Shown here: piece by piece, positions 35,694-45,795 of the stretch
Layout: each line of letters starts with the position of its first letter
Numbering within the stretch: the first letter of the stretch is position 1
DNA from: Bradyrhizobium sp. U87765 SZCCT0048
Lineage (GTDB): Bacteria > Pseudomonadota > Alphaproteobacteria > Rhizobiales > Xanthobacteraceae
Reading direction: 5' to 3'
NCBI RefSeq assembly: GCF_018131225.1
Contig: NZ_JAFCMM010000007.1
Location: 1-64,000, forward strand
DNA length: 64,000 bases
Made by a program: the position numbers and the translations under genes
The notes under the pieces: generated by a model
What the model saw: only the letters and a program-made list of their open reading frames with translations
Database searches by the model: none
What the model was told of the DNA's origin: nothing

Positions 35694-36971
35694 ATGACGA
35701 TGCTGTACAAAGGTCTGCTGCCACTGGCAGCGGTGCTGCTCCTGCTGGCCGGCCCGGCCGCGCGGGCGGATGTCGCGCCGCGCCTCGCTCCGGAAGCCGC
35801 CGGTCTGTCGCGCGAGCGGCTTCAGCGTATCGACAGCTATCTCAAGGGCGAGATCGCCGCGCAGCGCCTGCCGGGCGCGGCGGTGCTGATCGAGCGCAAG
35901 GGCAAGCTCGCCTATGTCGATCTCGTCGGCGTGCGCGACCCGGCGACGAAGGCGCCGGTGACCGCCGACACCATCTACCGCATCTACTCGATGTCGAAGC
36001 CGATCACCTCGGTGGCGGCGATGATGCTGGTGGAGGAGGGCAAGCTCTCCCTCGACGATCCCCTCGGCAAGTACATTCCTGCCTTCGCCAATGTGAAGGT
36101 CGCCGTCGAAAAGAAGGGCGAGGATGGCAAGCCGGTGGTCGATCTCGTCGCGCCGCTGCGCCCGATCATGATCCAGGACCTGCTGCGCCACACCTCCGGC
36201 ATCACCTACGGCTTCTTCGGCGTCGGCGCGGTCAAGAAGATGTATGTCGACGCCCATGTGTTCTCCGGCGATTTCGACAATGCCGAGTTCGCCGAGCGCA
36301 TTGCGAAGCTGCCGCTCGCCTACCAGCCGGGCTCGACCTGGGACTACAGCCATTCCACCGACATCCTGGGACGGGTGATCGAGGTGGTGTCCGGCAAGTC
36401 GCTCTATCAATTCGAGAAGGAGCGGCTGCTGGATCCGCTCGGCATGAAGGACACCGGCTTCTACGTCACCGACAAGGCGAAGCAGGGGCTGGTCGCCGAG
36501 CCGTTTCCGAACGACCGCCATATCGGCAACGATGCCGAGATGAACGATCCGCGCGTGCCGCAGAAGTGGGAGTCGGGCGGTGGCGGCATGGTGTCGACCA
36601 TCGGTGATTACGCCCGCTTCGCCCGCATGCTGCTCAATGGCGGCGCGCTCGACGGCAAGCGCTATCTCAGCCCGAAGACGGTGGCGTTCATGGGCGCCAA
36701 CCATCTCGGCCCCGGCATCGTGCCCGGGCCGTATTATCTGCCGGGGCCGGGCTTCGGCTTCGGGCTCGGCTTTGCGGTGCGCACCGAGGTCGGCGTCGCA
36801 CCGCTGCCCGGCAGCGTCGGCGAGATGTCGTGGTCGGGCGTCGGCGGCACGACGTTCTGGATCGATCCGAAGGAAGACATGTTCGTTGTGTTCATGGCGC
36901 AGACCATCGTCAACCGTAACCGTCTGCGCTCGGCGCTGAAAAACATCGTCTATGGCGCGTTCGAGAAGTGA
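35694..36971 (+). CDS. Exported EstB-like serine hydrolase (beta-lactamase family), paralogue 1
   Basis: 425 residues from the ATG at 35694, with a signal peptide ([20 protein letters not shown]). Class C beta-lactamase/EstB fold: nucleophile Ser99 and Lys102 in YSMSKPIT, tyrosine motif [15 protein letters not shown], and a late WSG element ([17 protein letters not shown]) where EstB has its WGG. Likely a periplasmic esterase or transesterase; not evidence for antibiotic resistance. First of three tandem copies; overlaps the next gene by 20 bp. Confidence 0.88.
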   Translation: MTMLYKGLLPLAAVLLLLAGPAARADVAPRLAPEAAGLSRERLQRIDSYLKGEIAAQRLPGAAVLIERKGKLAYVDLVGVRDPATKAPVTADTIYRIYSMSKPITSVAAMMLVEEGKLSLDDPLGKYIPAFANVKVAVEKKGEDGKPVVDLVAPLRPIMIQDLLRHTSGITYGFFGVGAVKKMYVDAHVFSGDFDNAEFAERIAKLPLAYQPGSTWDYSHSTDILGRVIEVVSGKSLYQFEKERLLDPLGMKDTGFYVTDKAKQGLVAEPFPNDRHIGNDAEMNDPRVPQKWESGGGGMVSTIGDYARFARMLLNGGALDGKRYLSPKTVAFMGANHLGPGIVPGPYYLPGPGFGFGLGFAVRTEVGVAPLPGSVGEMSWSGVGGTTFWIDPKEDMFVVFMAQTIVNRNRLRSALKNIVYGAFEK

Positions 36972-38217
36972 GGCGGCGTCGCGCCGCCTGATGCGGGCTG
37001 CGGCTGTCGCCACGGCGCTGATCGTCGGATGGGCCGGCTGCGCCTGCGCGGACGGACTGAGGCTGTCGCAGCAGCGGCTCGATCGCATCACCGCCTATTT
37101 CCGCCAGCAGGTCACGGACGGCAGGATCCCCGGCGCGATCGTCATGATCCAGCGCCATGGCAAGCCGGCCTACCTCAAGACGTTCGGCGTACGCGACGTC
37201 ACCACCCGCCGGCCGATGACGACGGACACCATCTTCCGTCTGTACTCGATGTCGAAGCCGATCACCGCCGTGGCGGCGATGATGCTGGTCGAGGAGGGCA
37301 GGCTGTCGCTCGACGATCCCCTGTCGAAGTACATTCCCGAGTTCGCCGACATGAAGGTCGGCGTCGAGCGCACCGGCGCCGATGGTCAGGCGGTGCTCGA
37401 TCTCGTGCCGGCGCAGCGGCCGATCACCATCCAGGACCTGCTGCGCCATTCGTCCGGCATCGTCTACGACTATGTCGTGTTCGGCCCGATCAAGCAGAAC
37501 CACATCGATGCCGACATCCTCGCCGGCGATTTCGACAACGCCGAGTTTGCCCGTCGCATCGCGAAGCTGCCGCTCGCCTATCAGCCGGGCACGACCTGGG
37601 CCTACGGCTATTCCTTCGACGTGCTGGCGCGGGTCATCGAGGTGGTCTCCGGCCAGTCGCTGCGCGAGTTCGAGCAGGACCGCCTGTTCGGTCCCCTCGG
37701 CATGACCGGCACCGGCTTCTATGTCACCGAGCCGGCCCAGCAGGACAAGGTCGCCGAGCCGCTGCCGAGCGATCCGGTGCACGAGAACCCGCGCATCCGC
37801 AAGCGCTGGGAATCCGGCGGCAGCGGCATGGTGTCGACCACGGCGGATCTGGCGCGCTTCTTCCAGATGCTGCTCAACGGCGGCACGCTGAACGGCCGCC
37901 GCTACCTCAGCCCGCGCATGGTCGACTTCATGCTGGCGGACAGCATCGGGCCCGCGGCCGGCGTCAGGCCGTGGCTGTTCTACTATCCCGGCGCGGGGTT
38001 CGGCTTCGGTCTCGGCTTTGCCGTGCGCACCGATGCGGGTGTCAGCCCGTGGGCCGGCTCGGTCGGCCAGGTCGATTGGGGCGGCGCCGCCGGGACCTAT
38101 TTCTGGATCGATCGGCAGGAGGACATGGTGGTGCTGCTGATGGTGCAGACGCCGACCCAGCGCGGCCCGATCGAATCGGCGCTCAAAAGCCTGATCTACG
38201 GTGCGTTCGAGAAGTAG
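36952..38217 (+). CDS. Exported EstB-like serine hydrolase, paralogue 2
   Basis: 421 residues from the ATG at 36952, which overlaps the end of paralogue 1; the ATG at 36991 ([16 protein letters not shown]) also gives a good signal peptide. Ser99/Lys102 in [23 protein letters not shown] and [17 protein letters not shown] show an intact catalytic set with a classical WGG. Compared with copy 1 the region after the Tyr motif and the WxG element has drifted, suggesting different substrates. Confidence 0.87.
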   Translation: MARSRSEAASRRLMRAAAVATALIVGWAGCACADGLRLSQQRLDRITAYFRQQVTDGRIPGAIVMIQRHGKPAYLKTFGVRDVTTRRPMTTDTIFRLYSMSKPITAVAAMMLVEEGRLSLDDPLSKYIPEFADMKVGVERTGADGQAVLDLVPAQRPITIQDLLRHSSGIVYDYVVFGPIKQNHIDADILAGDFDNAEFARRIAKLPLAYQPGTTWAYGYSFDVLARVIEVVSGQSLREFEQDRLFGPLGMTGTGFYVTEPAQQDKVAEPLPSDPVHENPRIRKRWESGGSGMVSTTADLARFFQMLLNGGTLNGRRYLSPRMVDFMLADSIGPAAGVRPWLFYYPGAGFGFGLGFAVRTDAGVSPWAGSVGQVDWGGAAGTYFWIDRQEDMVVLLMVQTPTQRGPIESALKSLIYGAFEK

Positions 38218-38397
38218 CAGCCGGTTGCCGGCACACGCCGCCGAGATTGCGGATGACAGGGCGGCGGGCAACTGCTCCACTCGCGGGCGGCTGGACGCGA
38301 CGAGTCCTGTTTCCAATCGTGTCCGAGGAACGATCGGCATCACGGCGCGCGGTCGCGGCCGGCGCATTGATGCGATCGGGGCAGGGAGAGCTGAGGC

Positions 38398-38652
38398 ATG
38401 ACTGAAACCACCACGACGACCAAACCCGTTTCGACATGGCGCAAGGTGTTCGCCGCGATCCTCGATTTCCTGCTGGTCTTCATCGGCGGTGGTTTCGTGA
38501 TCGGCTACCTCACCGGCGGCCTGACGGACGGCGGCTTCAAGCTGAGCGGCGGACCCGCGTTCGTGCTGTTCGCGGCCATCGTTCTCTACTTCATCGTCTT
38601 CCCGCGCTATCTCGGCGGCACCGTCTTCCAGCGCCTTCTGGGGATTCGCTGA
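38398..38652 (+). CDS. Small RDD-like membrane protein
   Basis: 84 residues with GGGAGAG and GAGG before the ATG. Two hydrophobic spans (~18-38 and ~53-70), ending in GGTVFQRLLGIR, which resembles the end of RDD-domain proteins (..GKRLLGLR). The N-terminal tail is Thr-rich. Function unknown; it lies between hydrolase paralogues 2 and 3 on the same strand. Confidence 0.75.
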   Translation: MTETTTTTKPVSTWRKVFAAILDFLLVFIGGGFVIGYLTGGLTDGGFKLSGGPAFVLFAAIVLYFIVFPRYLGGTVFQRLLGIR

Positions 38653-38763
38653 CGCCGCGCGGCTGCGCCGGGGCGCGCGCTTCTTGCGTTCTCTCGCTGC
38701 GCCGGTATCCTTTGCATCGGCCCCCTGCGGGCCGGGAGGTTGCAACTGGAGGAGCGGCGGCGA

Positions 38764-40029
38764 ATGCGGCGGCGCGTGATCTCGTTTGTCGTGACGGTTG
38801 TGGTGGCGCTGCTGGCGGGGCCGGTCCTCGCGGAGGCGCCGTCCGGTTCCACCGCCGGCTTCTCGGCCGCCGGCCTTGGCAAGATCGACAGCTATTTCGA
38901 CAACGAGGTGTCGTCGGGCAAGATCCCCGGCGCCATCGTGCTGATCCAGCGCCATGGCAAGCCGGTCTATCTCAAGAGCTTCGGGGTGCGCGACGTCACC
39001 ACCAGGCTGCCGATGAGCCCTGACACCATCTTCCGCATCTTCTCGATGTCGAAGCCGATCACCGCGGTCACCGCGGTGATGCTGATCGACCAGGGCAAGA
39101 TGAAGCTCGATGATCCCCTGTCGAAGTACATCCCTTCGTTCGCGGACGTCAAAGTCGGCGTCGAAACCAGGCAGCCGGACGGCACGGCGAAGCTCGACCT
39201 CGTGCCACCGGATCGTCCCGTCACCATCGAGGATCTGCTGCGGCAGTCGTCGGGGATCACCTACGGCTTCTACGGCGACACGCTGGTGCGCAAGGCCTAT
39301 CGCGAGGCCAACCTGTTCCGGCCCGAACTGACCAACGCCACCTTCGCGGACCGTATCGCGAAGCTGCCGCTGGAGGTGCAGCCGGGCACGATCTGGGACT
39401 ACGGCCATTCCATGGACGTGATGGGGCGCGTCATCGAGGTGATCAGCGGCAAGTCGCTGTACGAGACCGAGAAGGCGATGCTGCTCGATCCGCTCGGCAT
39501 GACGGACACGGCTTACTATGTCGCCGATCCGGCCAGATTTCCGCTGATCGCCGAACCCCTGCCCAACGACAAGACGTTCGTTGCGGCGCTGGAGCGCGAC
39601 GTTCGCCAGCCGACGACATGGGAGGCGGGCGGCAGCGGTATGGTGTCGACGGTCACCGACTATGCGCGCTTCGCCCAGATGCTTGCCAATGGCGGCGAAC
39701 TCGATGGTCGTCGCTACATGAGCGAAGCCGCGTTCCGCAACATGACCACCAACCACATCGCGCCGGCGACGCAGGTGCGCAAGGGGCCGTTCTATTTTCC
39801 AGGCGACGGCTTCGGCTACGGCCTCGGCTTCGGCGTGCGCATCGATCGCGGCGACCGCGATCCGCCGGGCTCGATCGGCGAGTTCAAGTGGGACGGCGCC
39901 GGCGGCACCTACTTCTTCGTCGACCCGAAGAACGACATGTTCGTGGTGTTCATGGTGCAGTCGCCGTCGCAGCGCGGCCGCATCCACCAGGAGCTCAAGA
40001 AGATGATCTACGAGGCGCTCGAACCGTAG
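38764..40029 (+). CDS. Exported EstB-like serine hydrolase, paralogue 3
   Basis: 421 residues from the ATG at 38764 with GGAGGAG upstream; an upstream TTG at 38740 is less likely. Signal peptide RRRVISFVVTVVVALLAGPVLA. Ser94/Lys97 in FSMSKPIT, WDYGHSMDVMGRVIE and KWDGAGGTYFFVDPKND. It shares the segment GKIPGAIVLIQRHGKP with paralogue 2, so copies 2 and 3 look closer to each other than to copy 1. Confidence 0.88.
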   Translation: MRRRVISFVVTVVVALLAGPVLAEAPSGSTAGFSAAGLGKIDSYFDNEVSSGKIPGAIVLIQRHGKPVYLKSFGVRDVTTRLPMSPDTIFRIFSMSKPITAVTAVMLIDQGKMKLDDPLSKYIPSFADVKVGVETRQPDGTAKLDLVPPDRPVTIEDLLRQSSGITYGFYGDTLVRKAYREANLFRPELTNATFADRIAKLPLEVQPGTIWDYGHSMDVMGRVIEVISGKSLYETEKAMLLDPLGMTDTAYYVADPARFPLIAEPLPNDKTFVAALERDVRQPTTWEAGGSGMVSTVTDYARFAQMLANGGELDGRRYMSEAAFRNMTTNHIAPATQVRKGPFYFPGDGFGYGLGFGVRIDRGDRDPPGSIGEFKWDGAGGTYFFVDPKNDMFVVFMVQSPSQRGRIHQELKKMIYEALEP

Positions 40030-40051
40030 GGCGTTTTCACGCCTCGCCGCG

Positions 40052-41122
40052 TCAGGTCTCCTCGCGCACCAGGGTGCGGATGACGTCGAGCGTCTCCTCG
40101 ACCATCGCCCGGGTGACGTCGAGATGGGTGCAGGCGCGAATGCGGCCGCCGAGCAGGGCCATCAGGATGCCGTGCCGGCGCAACGCGTTGATCAGCTGTT
40201 GCGGCGGCAGGCCGCTCGCGGTGCTGTCGAAAAACACGAGGTTGGTTTCCGGCGCCTCGACATGAAAGCCGGGGATCTGCGCAAGGCCGCTGGCGAGGCG
40301 GCGGGCGAGCTCATGGTCGTCGGCGAGGCGGCCGACGTGATGGTCGAGCGCATGCAGACAGCCTGCGGCGCACAGGCCGGCCTGGCGCATGGCCCCGCCG
40401 AGACGCTGCTTGATGCGCCAGATCTCGTCGATGAAGTCGCGGGAGCCGGCCAGCGCCGCGCCGAGCGGCGCCCCGAGGCCCTTGGTGAAATCGATCCACG
40501 CCGAATCCCAGTGCGTGGCCATGTCGTGGGCGGCGATGCCGGTGGCGACGCAGGCGTTGAGCAGCCGCGCGCCGTCGAGATGGGTGGCAAGCCCCTGGGC
40601 CTGTGCGAGGCGCGCCACCGCCGCGAGCTCGTCGTGCGGCCAGACGGTGCCGCCGCCGATGTTGGCGGTCTGCTCGGCGCTGACGACGCGCTGGCGCGGC
40701 GCGTAGCGCGACGGCGTGCGCAGCGCCGCCTGCAGCGCTGCGGTCGTGAACTGGCCGCGCGGGCCCTGCAGCGGCAGGATCTGCAGGCCGCCGAACGCGG
40801 CATGGGCGCCGCCTTCGCTGGTCAGGATGTGCGCGGTCTCGTGGGCGATGACCTCGTCGCCGGGGCGGGCGTGGGCGAGCAGCGCGGCGACGTTGCACAT
40901 GGTGCCGCTCGGCATGAACACCGCCGCTTCCTTGCCGAGCAGGGCGGCGACGCGTTCGCACAGGGCGTTGACGGTGGGATCGAGACCGAGCTGCTCGTCG
41001 CCGACCTCGGCGCGCGCCATCGCCTCGCGCATCGCGGGCGTCGGACGGGTCTGGGTATCCGACAGCAGGTTGATGCGGATCGGTGGCAGGTGCGCATCCT
41101 GCGCGAGGGGCGTATAGGCCAT
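40052..41122 (-). CDS. Low-specificity L-threonine aldolase (PLP)
   Basis: 356 residues from the ATG at 41122; in-frame starts further upstream are possible. INLLSDTQTRPTPAMREAMARAEVGDEQLGLDPTVNAL is the family opening, FMPSGTMCNVAAL and HETAHI follow, HLDGARLLNA has the PLP-contacting Asp183, and Lys214 in DFTKGLGAP is the Schiff-base lysine. Cleaves L-threonine or allo-threonine to glycine and acetaldehyde. Convergent with the third hydrolase. Confidence 0.88.
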   Translation of the reverse strand: MAYTPLAQDAHLPPIRINLLSDTQTRPTPAMREAMARAEVGDEQLGLDPTVNALCERVAALLGKEAAVFMPSGTMCNVAALLAHARPGDEVIAHETAHILTSEGGAHAAFGGLQILPLQGPRGQFTTAALQAALRTPSRYAPRQRVVSAEQTANIGGGTVWPHDELAAVARLAQAQGLATHLDGARLLNACVATGIAAHDMATHWDSAWIDFTKGLGAPLGAALAGSRDFIDEIWRIKQRLGGAMRQAGLCAAGCLHALDHHVGRLADDHELARRLASGLAQIPGFHVEAPETNLVFFDSTASGLPPQQLINALRRHGILMALLGGRIRACTHLDVTRAMVEETLDVIRTLVREET

Positions 41123-41233
41123 GGCGATGCTCGCATCTGCGCGGCCGACGGGGCGGCGCAGCGGCATGCTTAGCGTGAAGGCGGCCGAGCGATCAAGCGG
41201 GCGGGGGCGCGCACTGCGCGGCCGGCCAGCCAA

Positions 41234-41262
41234 GAAAAAAGGCCCCGGCGAAACCGGGGCCT
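41234..41262 (-). terminator. Rho-independent terminator of rpsD
   Basis: GGCCCCGG-CGAAA-CCGGGGCC stem followed on the minus strand by a run of six T, 25 bp after the rpsD stop. Confidence 0.88.
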
Positions 41263-41286
41263 TGCTTCGATCCGGATCGTTCGCGC

Positions 41287-41904
41287 TTAGCGCGAGTAGA
41301 ATTCGACGATCAGGTGCGGTTCCATCTGCACCGGGAACGGCACTTCCGACAGGCCCGGGATACGGGCGAAGGTCGCGGTCTGCTTGTTGTGATCGACGTC
41401 GATGAAATCAGGCACGTCACGCTCGGCGAGCTGGTTGGCCTCGAGCACGATGGCGAGCTGCTTGGACGCGTCCTTGACCTCGATGACGTCGCCGACCTTG
41501 ACCTTGTAGCTGGCGATGTTGACGCGCTTGCCGTTCACCTTGATGTGGCCGTGGTTGATGAACTGACGGGCCGCGAACATGGTGGAGACGAACTTGGAGC
41601 GGTACACCACGGTGTCGAGGCGGCGCTCGAGCAGGCCGATCAGGTTCTCGCCGGAGTCGCCCTTCAGACGGGTCGCCTCGACGTAGATCGCGTGGAACTG
41701 GCGCTCGGAAATGTTGGCGTAGTAGCCCTTGAGCTTCTGCTTGGCGCGCAGCTGCACGCCGAAGTCGGAGAGCTTGCCCTTGCGGCGCTGGCCGTGCTGG
41801 CCGGGGCCGTATTCGCGCTTGTTGACGGGGCTCTTCGGGCGGCCCCAGATGTTCTGGCCCATACGGCGATCGATTTTGTACTTCGACTCACTGCGCTTTG
41901 TCAT
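41287..41904 (-). CDS. rpsD: 30S ribosomal protein S4
   Basis: 205 residues from the ATG at 41904 (GAGG upstream). [38 protein letters not shown], then the S4 RNA-binding domain [47 protein letters not shown] primary 16S rRNA binding protein of the 30S body. It is monocistronic here, with its own terminator, as usual in alphaproteobacteria where rpsD is outside the alpha operon. Confidence 0.97.
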   Translation of the reverse strand: MTKRSESKYKIDRRMGQNIWGRPKSPVNKREYGPGQHGQRRKGKLSDFGVQLRAKQKLKGYYANISERQFHAIYVEATRLKGDSGENLIGLLERRLDTVVYRSKFVSTMFAARQFINHGHIKVNGKRVNIASYKVKVGDVIEVKDASKQLAIVLEANQLAERDVPDFIDVDHNKQTATFARIPGLSEVPFPVQMEPHLIVEFYSR

Positions 41905-42191
41905 CGCGTCCTCATGATGCGTTGGTTCAAGGATTTTGAGGATCGCGCCCTCCTGTGCACCGGGCTGAAAGCCCTGTGCCGACAGGCCGGCCTCCAAAAG
42001 CGATGGAAGCGGACCACGGGTCGCGAAACGCTTCGCGGGCCGAAACGGCCCGCGAGCAGGGGGTGTTTAGGAGAAAAGCCGGACAGGGTCAACCGAAACC
42101 GGTCCCGAAACCCGCCAAAATCGAGCGAAATCAGCGGCTTTGGCGGCTTTTTCGGCCGGGAATCGCCCCTTTGGGAGCGCGGGAACCGGCC

Positions 42192-42584
42192 TCAGGGCGC
42201 CGGGGTCGCCAGCGGCTTGGTCTTGTCGACGATGTAGATGCCGAGCACCTTCAGCGCCTTGTCGCCATGGACCTTGGCGTCATGCACCACGCCGGCCGGA
42301 ATGGCATAGGAATCGCCCGCCTTGAGATGCTTGTCCGGCTGGCCCTCGATGACGAGGTCGGCTTCGCCCTCCAGGATATAGCCGGTCTCGATGCCGGGAT
42401 GGGTGTGCCGGCCGGCGGTGCCGCCGGGCTGGATCTCGGCGATCCCGGTGACGGTGTTGTAGCCGTCGGGGAATTCGACCTTCTGCAGCGGGGTGCGCTT
42501 GATGCCGCCCTGCTGCGCCATGGCGATGCTCGTCGCCGCCACGGCCGTTACGACGGCCAGTCCGATCAGCAATGTCTTCCGCAT
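42192..42584 (-). CDS. Exported cupin-domain protein
   Basis: 130 residues from the ATG at 42584 with GGGAGG upstream and a signal peptide (KTLLIGLAVVTAVAATSIAMA). A single cupin barrel: metal motif RHTHPGIETGYILEGEADLVIEG and a second-motif His in PAGVVHDAKVHG. Periplasmic; role unknown. Confidence 0.85.
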   Translation of the reverse strand: MRKTLLIGLAVVTAVAATSIAMAQQGGIKRTPLQKVEFPDGYNTVTGIAEIQPGGTAGRHTHPGIETGYILEGEADLVIEGQPDKHLKAGDSYAIPAGVVHDAKVHGDKALKVLGIYIVDKTKPLATPAP

Positions 42585-42695
42585 TGGTGTGCCTCCCTGC
42601 CATTTCATGCGGGCAGAAGGCTAGCAGCGCGTTTCGCTGCCGGGCAAGGCCGCGGAGGCGCGGCGCGCGGTCCCGTCGAGCGGGGAGCACGGAGA

Positions 42696-43499
42696 TCAGG
42701 CGGCGGCGACGGCCTGATCGAACAGCGGCGCCAGCGCCCGCGCGAGCGGAGGCGAGGGCGCCTTGCCGGAGGTGAACAAGAAGCGCGAGGGAAGGGCCGG
42801 ACGAGTGGCGCCAGCAGGCGCGGTCTTCGCCAGCAGGTCGGCGGTGCGGCGGGCGATGGCCGGGGCAGGGTCGATCCAGTCCACGGGCCACGGCGCCAGC
42901 TGCTCCAGGCGGTCGAGCAGCAGCGGAAAATGGGTGCAGGCCAGCACCACGGTGTCGGTGCGGGCCGGCCCGTCGCGGAAGCACGGCGCGACCTCGGAGG
43001 CGATGGCGGCGTCGGTGACCGCATCGCCGTTCAGGACGGCTTCGGCCAGTGCCGGGAGATGGGCGGCGCCGACCAGGGTGACCTCGCAGTCGCCGGCGAA
43101 GTCGCGGATCAGGCTCTGGGTGTATTCGCGGCGGACGGTGCCGCGGGTGCCGAGCACCGAGACGCGGCGGGTGCGGGACGAGGCGCAGGCCGGCTTAATT
43201 GCCGGCACGGTGCCGACGAACGGCGTCGCATAGGCCGCACGCAGGTGCGGCATCACCAGGGTCGAGGCGGTGTTGCAGGCGATGACCACCACATCCGGCG
43301 CATGCCGGGCGATGAGTTCGCCGACCACTGGCACGACACGGCCGACGATCTCGTCCTCGGTATGATGGCCGTAGGGGAAGAAGGCGTCGTCGGCGACATA
43401 GGTATAGGCGGCGTCAGGGCGCGCCTTGACGATCTCCCTGTAGACCGTGAGGCCGCCGAGACCGGAATCGAACACGAGGATATGGGGCGCGCTGGACAC
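42696..43499 (-). CDS. murI: Glutamate racemase
   Basis: 267 residues, GTG start. VFDSGLGGLTVYREI, Cys75 in IACNTASTL and Cys188 in LACTHFPLL are the paired catalytic cysteines. Supplies D-glutamate for peptidoglycan. Close to rpsD, as seen in related genomes. Confidence 0.95.
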   Translation of the reverse strand: MSSAPHILVFDSGLGGLTVYREIVKARPDAAYTYVADDAFFPYGHHTEDEIVGRVVPVVGELIARHAPDVVVIACNTASTLVMPHLRAAYATPFVGTVPAIKPACASSRTRRVSVLGTRGTVRREYTQSLIRDFAGDCEVTLVGAAHLPALAEAVLNGDAVTDAAIASEVAPCFRDGPARTDTVVLACTHFPLLLDRLEQLAPWPVDWIDPAPAIARRTADLLAKTAPAGATRPALPSRFLFTSGKAPSPPLARALAPLFDQAVAAA

Positions 43500-43731
43500 G
43501 GGCCCATTGTAGCCGAAGCCGGGTTACGAGACAGTTGTCATAGCGCGGCGCAGGGTTGTCCGGCGCGGCGGCGAACTGCCGTTGTTCCGCCGCCTTCTGC
43601 GGCCTTCAAGCGTCGATTTGGAACGATTCAAAATGACGGCTCCAGCTCCACGGCTTGCCGGCTGCTCCGGGCTGTGGCTTGTCGTCTGTCCGCCGGGGGC
43701 GGCGATCCTTTTTCAGCAGCGATTTGATCCG

Positions 43732-44286
43732 ATGATGAAGAACACGACTGCCGCGTGGGGTTCCGTGGCCCGCGCCTTTCACTGGATCCTGGGCTTCGCC
43801 ATCATCGGCATGCTCGCCTATGGCTGGTGGATGAACCATATGGCGGCCCGGCCGGACCGCTTCTTCCACCGGTCGATCCACGCCGACATCGGCTACGCGA
43901 TCCTGCTGCTGATGGCGCTGCGGCTGATCTGGCGCGCGGTCAGCCCGCCGCCGGAGCGGTCCGGCGACACGCCGCGCTGGGAGCGGCAGCTTGCGCATGT
44001 CAACCATGGCGCGCTCTATCTCATCACCATGCTGGTGGCGCTGCTCGGCTGGGCTCACTCGGGCGCCCACAAGCCGGACTATGCCAGTTGGTTCGGCCTG
44101 TTCCGCGTGCCGCAGTTCACCTCGGAGAACCGCGCCAATGCGGCGCTGTTCGAGGACTGGCACATCTATCTCGCCTATGCGCTGCTGGCGCTGATCGTGC
44201 TGCACGTCACGGCGGCGCTCTACCATCATTTCATCAGGCGCGATGGCGTGTTCAGGCGCATGCTCGGCGATCGCGCCGGCGCGTAG
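43732..44286 (+). CDS. Cytochrome b561 family protein
   Basis: 184 residues. Four membrane spans with His ligands placed as in bacterial b561: RAFHWILGFAII (first), HRSIHADIGYAILLLMAL (second), HVNHGALYLITMLVALLGW (third) and HIYLAYALLALIVLHVTAALYHHF (fourth). An inner-membrane diheme electron carrier. The ATG at 43732 (or 43735) is chosen by family fit; the ribosome site is weak. Confidence 0.87.
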   Translation: MMKNTTAAWGSVARAFHWILGFAIIGMLAYGWWMNHMAARPDRFFHRSIHADIGYAILLLMALRLIWRAVSPPPERSGDTPRWERQLAHVNHGALYLITMLVALLGWAHSGAHKPDYASWFGLFRVPQFTSENRANAALFEDWHIYLAYALLALIVLHVTAALYHHFIRRDGVFRRMLGDRAGA

Positions 44287-44308
44287 GCGCCGGCCGCAGA
44301 CCCTCCTG

Positions 44309-44333
44309 CGACGGCGGCGCGGAGCCGCCGTCG
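44309..44333. terminator. Perfect hairpin between convergent b561 and purB genes
   Basis: CGACGGCGGC-GCGGA-GCCGCCGTCG, a 10-bp stem with a 5-nt loop, 23 bp after the b561 stop and 9 bp before the purB stop. No T run; likely shared by both genes. Confidence 0.6.
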
Positions 44334-44341
44334 GAAGGCGC

Positions 44342-45649
44342 TCAGGCGTTGCCGAACACCCGCTTGAAGATGGTGTCGACGTGCTTGAGGTGGTAGCCGA
44401 GGTCGAACTTCTCGTCGATGTCGGCGTCCGACAGGTACGTCTTCACGTCGGCGTCGTTCTTCAGCAGCGTCTTGAAGTCGCCTTCGCCGCGCCACACCGG
44501 CATCGCGTTGCGCTGCACCAGCTTGTACGATTCCTCGCGGCTGGCGCCCTTCTGGGTCAGCGCCAGCAGCACGCGCTGCGAATGCACGAGGCCGCCGAGG
44601 CGGTCGAGGTTCTTCTGCATGTTCTGCGGATAGATCAGCAGCTTCTCGATCACGCCGGCGAGGCGGTTGAGCGCGAAGTCCAGCGTCACGGTGGCGTCGG
44701 GGCCGAACATGCGCTCGGCGGAGGAGTGCGAGATATCGCGCTCGTGCCACAGCACGACGTTCTCCAGCGCCGGCGTCACATAGGCGCGCACCATGCGCGA
44801 CAGGCCGGTGAGGTTTTCGGTCAGCACCGGGTTGCGCTTGTGCGGCATCGCGGACGAGCCCTTCTGGCCCTCGGAGAAGAACTCCTCGGCTTCCAGGACT
44901 TCAGTGCGCTGCAGGTGGCGGATCTCGGTGGCGAGACGCTCGACCGACGAGGCGACGACGCCGAGCACGGCGAAATACATCGCGTGGCGGTCGCGCGGGA
45001 TCACCTGGGTCGACACCGGCTCCGGCGCCAGGCCCATGGCTTTGGCGACATGCTCCTCCACGCGCGGATCGATCTGCGCGAAGGTGCCGACCGCGCCGGA
45101 GATGGCGCAGGTCGCGACCTCCTTGCGGGCGGCGACGAGACGCTCGCGCGCGCGCGAGAACTCGGCATAGGCGTAGGCGAGCTTGAGGCCGAAGGTCACC
45201 GGCTCGGCATGGATGCCGTGCGAGCGGCCGATGGTCGGCGTCATCTTGTGCTCGAAGGCGCGGGTCTTGAGCGCGGCCAGCACCTTGTCGACGTCGGCGA
45301 TCAGGATGTCGGCGGCGCGCACCAGCTGGACGTTGAGGCAGGTGTCGAGCACGTCCGACGACGTCATGCCCTGGTGCACGAAGCGCGCCTCGGGGCCGAC
45401 GATCTCGGCGAGATGGGTCAGGAACGCGATGACGTCATGCTTGGTCTCGCGCTCGATCTCGTCGATGCGCGCGACATTGAACACCGCGTCCTTCGCATTC
45501 GCCCAGATCGTCTTCGCCGCGTCCTTCGGAATGACGCCGATCTCGGCCATGGCGTCGGCGGCATGTGCCTCGATCTCGAACCAGATCTTGAAGCGGGTCT
45601 GCGGCTCCCAGATCGAAGCCATTTCGGGGCGGGTATAGCGCGGGATCAT
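44342..45649 (-). CDS. purB: Adenylosuccinate lyase
   Basis: 435 residues, AGGAG 5 bp upstream of the ATG. QGMTSSDVLDTCLNVQL, GRSHGIHAEPVTFGLKLA (catalytic His) and the flexible loop GSSAMPHKRNPVLTENLTG are diagnostic of the short PurB type. Acts at two steps of purine synthesis (SAICAR to AICAR; adenylosuccinate to AMP), so it complements purC/S/Q/L earlier in the window. Confidence 0.97.
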   Translation of the reverse strand: MIPRYTRPEMASIWEPQTRFKIWFEIEAHAADAMAEIGVIPKDAAKTIWANAKDAVFNVARIDEIERETKHDVIAFLTHLAEIVGPEARFVHQGMTSSDVLDTCLNVQLVRAADILIADVDKVLAALKTRAFEHKMTPTIGRSHGIHAEPVTFGLKLAYAYAEFSRARERLVAARKEVATCAISGAVGTFAQIDPRVEEHVAKAMGLAPEPVSTQVIPRDRHAMYFAVLGVVASSVERLATEIRHLQRTEVLEAEEFFSEGQKGSSAMPHKRNPVLTENLTGLSRMVRAYVTPALENVVLWHERDISHSSAERMFGPDATVTLDFALNRLAGVIEKLLIYPQNMQKNLDRLGGLVHSQRVLLALTQKGASREESYKLVQRNAMPVWRGEGDFKTLLKNDADVKTYLSDADIDEKFDLGYHLKHVDTIFKRVFGNA

Positions 45650-45675
45650 GGTGAACTCCTGGGTGTAGTCTGATC

Positions 45676-45717
45676 CTCATCCTGAGGAGCGGCAAGGCCG
45701 CGTCTCGAAGGATGAGG
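45676..45717. repeat. Palindromic repeat, family A half-copy
   Basis: CTCATCCTGAGGAGCGG .. GTCTCGAAGGATGAG; outer arms CTCATCCT/AGGATGAG are perfect. It resembles only the left arm of family A. Between purB and rpe, which are codirectional. Confidence 0.7.
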
Positions 45718-45795
45718 CCCGTGCAGAACGTCCTCTTTCCGTCTCACGGCGTGGACAGCGGGCTTGCGCCCGGCCCCTCGCCATGGGGACGCAAC

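Noticed and set aside
35260-35724. Overlapping Arg/Pro-rich frames on both strands after grxD
   Set aside because: Several frames are open at once, none has coding character, and one crosses the start of the first hydrolase.
36910-39987. 1025-codon open frame on the minus strand across the serine hydrolase genes
   Set aside because: Arg/His/Asp-rich shadow created by high GC in the third codon position of the plus-strand paralogues; no ribosome site and no domain.
35694-40029. Beta-lactam resistance genes
   Set aside because: The SxxK/Tyr/WxG pattern is that of EstB-type esterases; resistance cannot be claimed from sequence.
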